A stretch of 64,000 nt of DNA from JANNNF01 sp040385825 (lineage in GTDB: Bacteria > Pseudomonadota > Alphaproteobacteria > Rhodobacterales > Rhodobacteraceae), in the NCBI GenBank assembly GCA_040385825.1, contig JAZKGQ010000004.1:1-64000 (forward strand), written 5' to 3'. A program made the translations under genes and the position numbers. The notes under the pieces were generated by a model. It was not told the DNA's origin, ran no database searches, and was given only the letters and a program-made list of their open reading frames with translations. This document shows, piece by piece, positions 35,077-42,272 of this stretch. Positions within the stretch are counted from its first letter, which is position 1, and each line of letters starts with the position of its first letter.

Positions 35077-35455
35077 CGTGTTCCTTGCATGACCTCCCTG
35101 ACCGCAACATGGGCGCTTCGTGGCGGAAATTCAATGCAGGATGCTGCAACGCAGCATTGCAGGGGCGATCAGGCGGCAACCCGCCGCACGATCTGGCGCA
35201 GGTCAAGGCTGTGGGCGGGGCGGACCGTGCACCTGCAAACCCTGCCAAGGCGGTTATTGCCGCTGGTCACGCGTGTCACCACATCCACAAGTCGGTCGCG
35301 TGCGGTCAGGGTCAGAGGGGCCGCCCCGATCGACAGGGACCGGAAAGAAAGCCAGCCGGTCGCCGCCCCGAAACCCCGCCGATCCGCAACACGCCAAACC
35401 GGGGCGCGCCATCACAGCCTGGATGGCCGTCCTGTGCCGACGAAGGGCTGCCCCC
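35077..35455. other. Intergenic region without recognised gene
   Basis: About 380 bases between the small protein and the universal stress protein. Open frames exist on both strands but their products are Arg/Pro/Ser-rich and lack ribosome-binding sites, as expected from GC-rich noncoding DNA. I see no RNA gene or strong hairpin. Confidence 0.5.
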
Positions 35456-35911
35456 TTACGTGATGCTTTCCAGCCGTTCCTTGGACATCTCGCCCGGCAC
35501 GATGGTAATGGGGATGGGCAGGTTGCCGGAATTGCGGCTCATCTGGGTGACCAGCGGGCCGGGGCCTGCCTTTTCGGTGCCTGCCCCCAGAACCAGTACG
35601 CCGATTTCGGCATCATCGCGCACCAGCGCCAGAATCTCGGCCACCGGGTCGCCTTCGCGGATCACCAGTTCGGGGTTCACGCCCTGTTTGTCGCGCATCC
35701 ATTTGGCAAAGACCTCGAAATGCGCCTCGATGCGTTCGCGGGCCTCGGTGCGCATCAGGTCGGCCACGCCCATCCAGTGCTGGAATTCTTCGGGCGGGAT
35801 CACCGACAAGATCGTCACGCCCCCGCCGGTATGGGCGGCGCGGAACGCGGCATAGCGCATGGCGTTCAGGCATTCGCGGCTGTCGTCCAGCACCACTAGG
35901 AACTTGCGCAT
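35456..35911 (-). CDS. Universal stress protein (UspA family)
   Basis: This 151-residue UspA-fold protein starts MRKFLVVLDDSRECLNAM and ends with the ATP-binding loop VLVLGAGTEKAGPGPLV (G-x2-G-x9-G type). Such proteins bind ATP and respond to starvation or oxidative stress. GGAGAACC precedes the ATG. It is monocistronic by appearance, with about 75 bases to the aminotransferase gene end. Confidence 0.9.
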   Translation of the reverse strand: MRKFLVVLDDSRECLNAMRYAAFRAAHTGGGVTILSVIPPEEFQHWMGVADLMRTEARERIEAHFEVFAKWMRDKQGVNPELVIREGDPVAEILALVRDDAEIGVLVLGAGTEKAGPGPLVTQMSRNSGNLPIPITIVPGEMSKERLESIT

Positions 35912-35987
35912 CCGGTTCTCCTTCTCGGAACGGGAATATGCGCGAGGACCGGGGGCGCTGGCAAGCCTGCGGTTTTTGGCCCGTGGT

Positions 35988-36851
35988 TTACCGTGTCGAC
36001 GCGGCCCAGTCCCAATAGAGGCTGCGGGCGCGGTCGGTCATCGCGCGGGTCTTGTAGGTGGTGTCGTCAAAGGCCTTGACCGAGGTGACCTTGGCGAAAT
36101 TGCCCGACAGGAACACCTCGTCGGCGGCATGAACATCGTCAAAGCCAAGCACGGTTTCCACCACCTCGACCCCGTCGGCCCGCAGGTTGGCGATGTGGCG
36201 GGCGCGGGTGATGCCCGCCAGAAAGGTGCCGTTCGGGATGGGGGTGAACACCACGCCGTCCTTGACCAGAAACACGTTCGCCGTGGCACTCTCGGCAAGG
36301 TTGCCCATGGCGTCGGCCACCAGCGCATTGCCGAACCCCTTGGCTTGCGCCTCGACCAGCATGCGGGCGTTGTTGGGGTAGAGGCAGCCTGCCTTGGCGT
36401 TGCAGACGTTATCCTCCAGCACCGGGCGGCGAAACCTTGTGCGGGTGGCGGTGGTGGCAAAATCGGCGGCGGGCATCGCCACTTCCTCCAGACATATCGC
36501 AAAGCCGGTGGCGCCCACCATCGGGGCCACGCCCAGATCGGACCCGTGCAAGGCCCAGTACATCGGGCGGATGTAGACGGATTGGTCGGCACTGTAGGAT
36601 TGCAGGCCTTCGCGGATTATGGCGGCCATGTCTTCGGGCGCGCAGGTGGGGGTGATCAGCAAAGCCTCGGCCGACCGGTTCACGCGGGCGCAATGGGCAT
36701 CCAGATCGGGGCACAGCCCGTCAAACCAGCGGGCACCGTCAAACACCGACGATCCCTGCCACATGCCATGATCCGCCGCCCGCATGACGGGGATGTCGCC
36801 CTCATGCCAGCGGCCGTCAAAGAAGGTGCGGATGTTTTTGCCGAACGCCAT
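35988..36851 (-). CDS. ilvE: Branched-chain amino acid aminotransferase-like (class IV)
   Basis: This 287-residue fold-type IV PLP enzyme has the N-terminal IRTFFDGRWHEGDIPVMRAADHG, which fits ilvE/Dat proteins. The PLP-binding lysine is in NVCNAKAGCLYPNNARML, and the cofactor-phosphate region in ATANVFLVKDGVVFTP with the Glu in EVFLSGN. It transfers amino groups between branched-chain amino acids and 2-oxoglutarate. D-amino-acid transaminase or aminodeoxychorismate lyase are related alternatives. Its start at 36851 was chosen because the protein then matches the family N-terminus. Confidence 0.85.
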   Translation of the reverse strand: MAFGKNIRTFFDGRWHEGDIPVMRAADHGMWQGSSVFDGARWFDGLCPDLDAHCARVNRSAEALLITPTCAPEDMAAIIREGLQSYSADQSVYIRPMYWALHGSDLGVAPMVGATGFAICLEEVAMPAADFATTATRTRFRRPVLEDNVCNAKAGCLYPNNARMLVEAQAKGFGNALVADAMGNLAESATANVFLVKDGVVFTPIPNGTFLAGITRARHIANLRADGVEVVETVLGFDDVHAADEVFLSGNFAKVTSVKAFDDTTYKTRAMTDRARSLYWDWAASTR

Positions 36852-37012
36852 CTGGTTTCCCCGTCTGTTGCGCGGGGAAGGTAATCCGCCAGCCGTCACG
36901 GTTGCAAGGGCGGCTGACCGGGGCGGGCGCTTGTTGGCCCGGTGGGCCACCTGCGCGCCTTTGCCCGGATCAGCCGGGAAACGGCAAATCGTTGAGAAGG
37001 CAAAAGGAAGAG

Positions 37013-37031
37013 GCCTCCGGCGGGGATATTT
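37013..37031 (+). repeat. 19-bp dispersed repeat, copy 1
   Basis: GCCTCCGGCGGGGATATTT occurs here and again, identically, at 55389-55407. This copy is intergenic, followed by TTCGCC, between the class IV aminotransferase start and the VOC gene stop. I recall similar sequences as frequent intergenic repeats in Rhodobacterales. Confidence 0.75.
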
Positions 37032-37067
37032 TCGCCAATGTGAAACGGGCGGATGTTTGCTTGGGGG

Positions 37068-37550
37068 TCAGTCGGCCTCGGCCAGCAGGGCGGTCAGGTC
37101 CAGCCTGCCGGTGGTCATCGACAGGGTGCCGTCGGGGGCGCGGGGCCAGTCGGCCGGCGCGCGGTCGCGGTAGAGCTCGACGCCATTGCCATCTGGGTCG
37201 TCGAGGTAGATCGCCTCGGACACGCCATGATCCGACGCGCCGGTCAGGGGGTAGTTGGCGGCGATCAGGGCTTTGAGCACATTTGCCAGCGCCTTGCGGT
37301 CGGGGAACAGGAACGCGCTGTGATAAAGACCCGTGGTGCCGGGGGCAGGCGGTTTGCCACCCTTGCTGTCCCAGGTGTTCAGGCCGATGTGGTGGTGATA
37401 CCCGCCCGCCGACAGGAACGCGGCCTGCGTGCCGTAGCGTTGGGTCAGGCCAAAGCCCAGGATGCCGGAATAGAAGGCGATGGCGCGGTCAAGATCGGCG
37501 ACCTTGAGATGCACATGGCCGACGCGGGTTTCGGGGTGAATGTCGGGCAT
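37068..37550 (-). CDS. VOC family protein (extradiol dioxygenase-like)
   Basis: This 160-residue protein of the vicinal oxygen chelate superfamily opens VGHVHLKVADLDRAIAFYSG (metal His). A second His lies in TGLYHSAFLFP and the metal Glu in DPDGNGVELYRD. These three residues make a complete divalent-metal site. It resembles the half-length catechol-2,3-dioxygenase-like proteins of unknown substrate. No operon partner is clear. Alternative functions are glyoxalase or fosfomycin-resistance type enzymes. Confidence 0.85.
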   Translation of the reverse strand: MPDIHPETRVGHVHLKVADLDRAIAFYSGILGFGLTQRYGTQAAFLSAGGYHHHIGLNTWDSKGGKPPAPGTTGLYHSAFLFPDRKALANVLKALIAANYPLTGASDHGVSEAIYLDDPDGNGVELYRDRAPADWPRAPDGTLSMTTGRLDLTALLAEAD

Positions 37551-37871
37551 CTGCGGCTCCTGTCATGGTGTCTGGTTGCGGCAAATATAGCGGCAGATCG
37601 GCGCGTGGCCTATGGCCGTTTGTGCACAGAGTCTGTTCGGAAGGGGGGGAAGGCCCATGAAAAGGCCCCCTGCGCCGGGAGGCACAGGGGGCAAGGGGCG
37701 GGGCCGCGCCGGGCAGGGGTGCACAGGGCGCGGCGGGGAAGAAGGGGGACAGTCCCGCCCTTACCGATGCGTCCGGTGTAGAGGCGGAAGGAATCAGGGG
37801 TGTGACAATGTGGCGGGGCTGCAAGGGATTGAAAAGGCGGAATTGTGCTGTTCGGGGTGCCGAATCGGGCG
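37551..37871. other. Intergenic region with one hairpin
   Basis: About 320 bases, of which the first 100 upstream of the VOC gene should hold its promoter. The remainder is G-rich. The only structure is a perfect 8-bp stem (GCCCCCTG at 37665-37672 with CAGGGGGC at 37685-37692). A + strand frame of 87 codons here is low-complexity and is rejected. Confidence 0.5.
37665..37692. terminator. Possible transcription terminator hairpin
   Basis: GCCCCCTG and CAGGGGGC form a perfect 8-bp stem with a 12-base loop. No T-run follows on either side, so termination would have to be Rho-assisted; it could end the - strand transcript coming from the trpS side. Confidence 0.35.
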
Positions 37872-38924
37872 CTAAATCCGGCGGCGCAGGGCGCGCAGCA
37901 GGGTGGACTGGATCCCTCCGCCGATCAGCGCGGTCAGGCTGGCCAGCAGGGCGGCAAGGCCTGCGGTCAGCGTCAGGGCCACGTTCGACAGGCGGGTGGT
38001 GGCGCGCAGCAGGCGGGCCTTGCCCAGCACTTCGGCCCGCGCCACCAGACGGGGGCCAAGCGCATCGCCTGCGCGGGCAAGGCGGCGGGCGTCGGCGGCA
38101 TCGTCGATCAGCGGCAGCAGATGCAGCGCGTCAGTGGCACTGGTCGAGGTGCGCAGGCGGTTCAGGTCGGTGACTGTGGCGGTCAGCGGAGCCAGCGCAT
38201 CGGCGCGGATCAGGCGGGCCAGATCGTCAGGGGACCGGGCGGCGGGCAGGGCGGCCCAATCGACGCCGCGCCGGGCGGCATCCATCACCATCGCGGTCAG
38301 CCGGGGGGACATCAGCCCCATGCTGCGGGCAAGCTTCGCCGTGCTGGCCCCGGCCTTCACGGCCCCCGAACTGCCGCCAGAGGCCAGGATGGCGGCGGTC
38401 GCGCCAAGGCCGATCAATGAGAGGGTCAGGTCGATCCTGTCCACCTCGGCGTCGGTCCAATAGGCCCAACCGGCACGGCCAACCCCGAAGAAATCGCCCA
38501 CCGGCGTCAGGGCGACCGGGGCCTGGCAGATCAGCACATTCGACAAGGTGCAACTGGCGGGGTCATAGGCGCAGGCCGCACAGTCGCTGGCGCTGGCGGT
38601 CAGGCTGTGGTCGGCGTCATAGGCGGGCGCATAGGTGGCGGGCAGGGGAATGGCGCGTTCGGTGGCAAGCGCTGCCAGCGCCTGCAGGGCCACCCAATTG
38701 CGCGGGGCCTCGCGCAGCCGGGTGTTGATCAGGGCGGTCAGCCGTTCCGGCGTCGCCTCGCGCGCCATGATCCGGTCGGTGGCCGCCACGATCTGATCCG
38801 CAGTGCGGTCGATGATCGGGCGCAGGGTGGGGTCACGGGCGATCTGCGCGCCCGACCACAGCGTCGCCCCGAAAGAGGCGGCAAGGGCCAGCGTCAGCAC
38901 CAGCCGCGCCAGCCCCTGCATCAC
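37872..38924 (-). CDS. Hypothetical membrane protein
   Basis: This 350-residue protein has an N-terminal hydrophobic helix (about 7-28), hydrophobic segments near 165-190 and 315-340, and a cysteine-rich middle (SDCAACAYDPASC). Its many LA-x-LI-x-AD repeats are helical. It has no domain I can name. It overlaps the end of trpS by four bases on the same strand, so it is probably cotranscribed with it. I recall membrane proteins of this type beside trpS in Rhodobacterales. Function unknown. Confidence 0.75.
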   Translation of the reverse strand: MMQGLARLVLTLALAASFGATLWSGAQIARDPTLRPIIDRTADQIVAATDRIMAREATPERLTALINTRLREAPRNWVALQALAALATERAIPLPATYAPAYDADHSLTASASDCAACAYDPASCTLSNVLICQAPVALTPVGDFFGVGRAGWAYWTDAEVDRIDLTLSLIGLGATAAILASGGSSGAVKAGASTAKLARSMGLMSPRLTAMVMDAARRGVDWAALPAARSPDDLARLIRADALAPLTATVTDLNRLRTSTSATDALHLLPLIDDAADARRLARAGDALGPRLVARAEVLGKARLLRATTRLSNVALTLTAGLAALLASLTALIGGGIQSTLLRALRRRI

Positions 38925-39964
38925 AGGTGCCGCGAGCGGATCATGCCGATGATGTCATAGACCTGATCGACGATGGGCCGGGCGATGGCATCGGCGCGCA
39001 CAGCCCCTTCGCCAAGGATGCGGTCGATCTCGGCCGGGTCTTGCATCAGGCGGACCATTTCCGACGTGATCGGCGACAGCTTTGCCACCGCCAGATCGGC
39101 CAGCGCGGGCTTGAACGTGCCGAACTGCGCGCCTGCATATTGCGTCAGCACCTCGGCCGGGGTCAGGTCGCCAAGGGCCGCGTAGATGTTCACCAGATTG
39201 CGGGCGTCGGGGCGGTCGCGCAGTTCGTCCAGCGTGCCGGGCAGCGGTTCGGCATCGGTCTTGGCCTTGCGGATCTTCCTCGCGATGGTGTCGGCATCGT
39301 CGGTCAGGTTGATCCGGCTTTGATCGGACGGGTCGGATTTCGACATTTTCATGGTGCCGTCGCGCAGGCTCATCACCCGCGTCGCAGCCCCTTCGATCAC
39401 GGGTTCGGTGATCGGGAAGAAGTTCACCTTGTAGTCGTTGTTGAACTTGGCCGCGATGTCGCGGGTCAGCTCGATATGCTGTTTCTGGTCTTCGCCCACC
39501 GGCACATGGGTCGCCTTGTAGGCCAGAATATCGGCGGCCATCAGCGCAGGATAGGCAAACAGGCCAAGCGAGACGTTTTCGGAATTCTTGCCCGCCTTGT
39601 CCTTGAACTGGGTCATCCGGCTCATCCAGCCCATGCGGGCCACCGTGTTGAAGATCCAGCCCAATTCGGCATGGGCGGTCACCTGCGACTGGTTGAACAG
39701 GATGGACCGGGCAGGATCAATGCCTGCGGCGATGAAGCCCGCCGCGGCCTCGCGCGTTTGCTGGCGCAGCTTGGCCGGGTCTTGCCAGACGGTGATGGCG
39801 TGCATGTCGACAAGGCAATAGATCGTCTCGATGCCTTCATCCTGCTTTTGCACGAAGGGCTTCAGCGCCCCAAGGTAATTGCCAAGCGTCAACCCCCCCG
39901 ACGGCTGGATGCCCGAGAAGATGCGTTTGGGAAAAGTCTGAGGCGTTTGGACCGCGTCGGACAT
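38921..39964 (-). CDS. trpS: Tryptophan--tRNA ligase
   Basis: This 347-residue class I aminoacyl-tRNA synthetase charges tRNA-Trp. The HIGH-like motif is FSGIQPSGGLTLGNYLGAL and the KMSKS motif lies in TMKMSKSDPSDQSRI. Other visible motifs are GWIFNTVARMGWMSRMTQFK and VGEDQKQHIELTRDIA. Length is normal. ATG 39964 is preceded by GGAGAACACCC. It is transcribed away from the divergent rhomboid-like gene and with the downstream membrane protein. Confidence 0.97.
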   Translation of the reverse strand: MSDAVQTPQTFPKRIFSGIQPSGGLTLGNYLGALKPFVQKQDEGIETIYCLVDMHAITVWQDPAKLRQQTREAAAGFIAAGIDPARSILFNQSQVTAHAELGWIFNTVARMGWMSRMTQFKDKAGKNSENVSLGLFAYPALMAADILAYKATHVPVGEDQKQHIELTRDIAAKFNNDYKVNFFPITEPVIEGAATRVMSLRDGTMKMSKSDPSDQSRINLTDDADTIARKIRKAKTDAEPLPGTLDELRDRPDARNLVNIYAALGDLTPAEVLTQYAGAQFGTFKPALADLAVAKLSPITSEMVRLMQDPAEIDRILGEGAVRADAIARPIVDQVYDIIGMIRSRHL

Positions 39965-40050
39965 GGGTGTTCTCCATCTGGAAAAAGCTGCGTGTTCCGC
40001 GTATCGGATGGGGCAGGGTGCGTCAATCGCGGCCCCCATCGGAGAATGTC

Positions 40051-40740
40051 ATGTCCCAAGCCCATAACGCCCCGCCCCTGAACCCGCTGCCTCCCGTGGT
40101 CTGGCTGCTGGCCCTGCCGGTGATTGCGATGGAACTGGTGGTCAACCTTGGCGGGCGCGGGCTGGTCGGGGGGCCGGGGGCGGTGGGCTGGCGGGTGCAG
40201 GCGATGGAGCGCTTTGCCTTTTCGCCAGACCTGATGCGCTACATGTTGGAAAACGCGGTCTATCCGCCGGATGGGCTGCTGCGGTTGATCAGCTATCCGC
40301 TGGTGCATGGCAGTTTCAGCCATGCGTTGTTCGTGGTGGTGATGCTGCTGGCGCTTGGCAAGATGGTGGGCGAGGTGTTCCGCTGGTGGGGCGTGGTGCT
40401 GGTGGTTCTGGGGGCGGCGGCGGTCGGGGCGCTGGTCTATACCTTTGCGGTGCCATCAGTGCGTGCGCCGCTGATCGGGGGGTATCCGGCGGTCTATGGG
40501 TTGATCGGGGCGTTCACCTATCTGCTTTGGGTCAATCTCGCGGCGGTCGGGGCCAACAAGTACCGGGCCTTCACGATGATCGGCTTCCTGTTGGGAGTGC
40601 AGTTGCTGTTCGGGCTGATCTTTGGTGGCGGAATGGAATGGGTCGCCGATCTGGCCGGGTTTGCCACCGGGTTTGCGCTGTCGTTCCTGCTGGCCCCCGG
40701 CGGGTTCGCGCGGGTCCGCGCGATGCTGCGTCAACGCTGA
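40051..40740 (+). CDS. Rhomboid-fold membrane protein lacking catalytic residues
   Basis: This 229-residue protein has six predicted helices and the rhomboid architecture: amphipathic loop, YPLVHGSFSHALFVVVMLLALG in helix 2, then AVYGLIGAF in helix 4 and the GFATGF helix 6. In active rhomboids the helix 4 motif is GxSx and helix 6 carries a His before LxG. Here those positions are Tyr145 (GGYPAVYG) and Asp200 (ADLAGFATG), so both members of the Ser-His dyad are missing. It is thus a pseudo-rhomboid, likely acting by binding membrane proteins. ATG 40051 has GGAGAATGTC upstream. It converges with murJ with a 10-base overlap. Confidence 0.85.
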   Translation: MSQAHNAPPLNPLPPVVWLLALPVIAMELVVNLGGRGLVGGPGAVGWRVQAMERFAFSPDLMRYMLENAVYPPDGLLRLISYPLVHGSFSHALFVVVMLLALGKMVGEVFRWWGVVLVVLGAAAVGALVYTFAVPSVRAPLIGGYPAVYGLIGAFTYLLWVNLAAVGANKYRAFTMIGFLLGVQLLFGLIFGGGMEWVADLAGFATGFALSFLLAPGGFARVRAMLRQR

Positions 40741-42272
40741 CGGCGCAGGGATTTCAGGTCTGACAGGCGGAACGCGCCAAGGGCGGCCCCGCTGGCAAAG
40801 TAGCTGACCATCCCGGCAGCGATCAGGGCGGCGAGGGCGAAGTAACGCCAGTAATCGGCGGTCAGGGGCTGCGCCAAAAGCTGCGCCCCGCCCCACAGCA
40901 CCGCCCCCATGATCACCGATGCCGCCGCAATCCGGGGCAGGCGGCGCGACAGGCGGGCATCAAGGCGGGCCTCGTCGCCCATGTTGCGCGACCCGAACCA
41001 CAGTTGGGCGACCATGATCCAGCCCGCCAGCGTGGTGGCAAGGGCGGCGGCGGCAAAGCCCATCAGCGGCATCAGGCCGACCGCGATGGCGGCGTTCAGC
41101 ACCATCGACACCACGGCATAGCGAAACGGGCTGCGGCTGTCTTCGCGGGCATAGAACAGCGGCTGCAACACCTTGTGCAGCACGAAGGCGGGCAGGCCCG
41201 CGCCGTAGATCGCCAGCACCAGCGCCGTCGCACGGGCATCCTCGGCTCCGAAGGCCCCGCGCTGGTACAGCACTTGGGTCAGTGGCAAGGCAATCACCAT
41301 TAGCGCCACGGCACAGGGCACCGTCAGCATCAGCGCAAATTCGGTGCCCCGGTTGAAACTGTCACGGCCCCCCGCCGCGTCGCCCGCCCGCAGGCGGCGT
41401 GACAGGTCGGGCAGCAGCACCGTGCCGATGGCAATGCCCACCACCCCAAGCGGCAGTTGGTACAGGCGGTCGGCATAGACCAGCCAACTGACCGCGCCTT
41501 CGGTGTAGGACGCAACCTGACGCCCCACCAGCAGGTTGATCTGCACCACCCCGCCCGACAGCACGGCAGGAGCCGCGATCATCGCCAGATGCCGCAATTC
41601 CGGCGTCATCCGGGGCAGGCGCAGATGAAAACGAAACCCGATGCGCCGGGCGGCAACCCAGGTGAAGGCAAGCTGCGCGATGCCGGTAACAGGCACCGTC
41701 CAGGCCAGCGTCAGGCCCATGTCCCACCCCGCCCAGACCGCCAGCAGCATCGCCGCAATGAAGATCAGGTTCAGCAGCACCGGCACGAACCCGGCCTCGG
41801 TGAAATGCCCATGCGCGTTCAGCACGCCCGACAGCAGGGCCACAAGGCTGATGAACAGGATATAGCTGAACCCGATCTGCCCATAGAGCACCGCCAGATC
41901 AAACCGCGCGTCGCCGGCAAAGCCCGAGGCCATCGCCCAGACCAGCCAGGGCATCGCCAGCGTGCCCAAGATCGAAAACACGATCAGCACCGCCGCCAGC
42001 CCGTTGAACGCATCCTGCGCAAAGCTGGTGGCATCCTCGCCGCCTTCCAGTTTCTTGGCGTACATCGGCACGAAGGCCATGTTGAACGCGCCCTCGGCAA
42101 AGAAGCGGCGGAACATGTTGGGCAGGGAAAACGCCACGTTGAACGCATCGGCCACCGGCCCCGCGCCAAGGTAAGCCGCCATCATCATGTCGCGGGCAAA
42201 CCCCGCCCCGCGTGACAGCAGGGTCCAGCCGCCGACAGTGACGATCGACCGGGCCAGCGAGGCGCGGGTCAT
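40731..42272 (-). CDS. murJ: Lipid II flippase MurJ
   Basis: This 513-residue membrane protein with about 14 helices moves the peptidoglycan precursor lipid II across the inner membrane. The N-terminus RSIVTVGGWTLLSRGAGFARDMMMA, then ADAFNVAFSLPNMFRRFFAEGAFN with the conserved arginines, and later RGAFGAEDARATALVL match MurJ/MviN. The ATG overlaps the end of glnD by four bases (ATGA). The gene order glnD-murJ is conserved in alphaproteobacteria, and trpS lies just beyond. Confidence 0.95.
   Translation of the reverse strand: MTRASLARSIVTVGGWTLLSRGAGFARDMMMAAYLGAGPVADAFNVAFSLPNMFRRFFAEGAFNMAFVPMYAKKLEGGEDATSFAQDAFNGLAAVLIVFSILGTLAMPWLVWAMASGFAGDARFDLAVLYGQIGFSYILFISLVALLSGVLNAHGHFTEAGFVPVLLNLIFIAAMLLAVWAGWDMGLTLAWTVPVTGIAQLAFTWVAARRIGFRFHLRLPRMTPELRHLAMIAAPAVLSGGVVQINLLVGRQVASYTEGAVSWLVYADRLYQLPLGVVGIAIGTVLLPDLSRRLRAGDAAGGRDSFNRGTEFALMLTVPCAVALMVIALPLTQVLYQRGAFGAEDARATALVLAIYGAGLPAFVLHKVLQPLFYAREDSRSPFRYAVVSMVLNAAIAVGLMPLMGFAAAALATTLAGWIMVAQLWFGSRNMGDEARLDARLSRRLPRIAAASVIMGAVLWGGAQLLAQPLTADYWRYFALAALIAAGMVSYFASGAALGAFRLSDLKSLRRQR

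Noticed and set aside
35035..35463. 142-codon + strand frame upstream of the stress protein
   Set aside because: Arg/Thr-rich sequence without ribosome-binding site; it overlaps the small - strand gene.
37612..37875. 87-codon + strand frame
   Set aside because: Low-complexity Gly/Arg/Cys product in a G-rich intergenic region with no ribosome-binding site.
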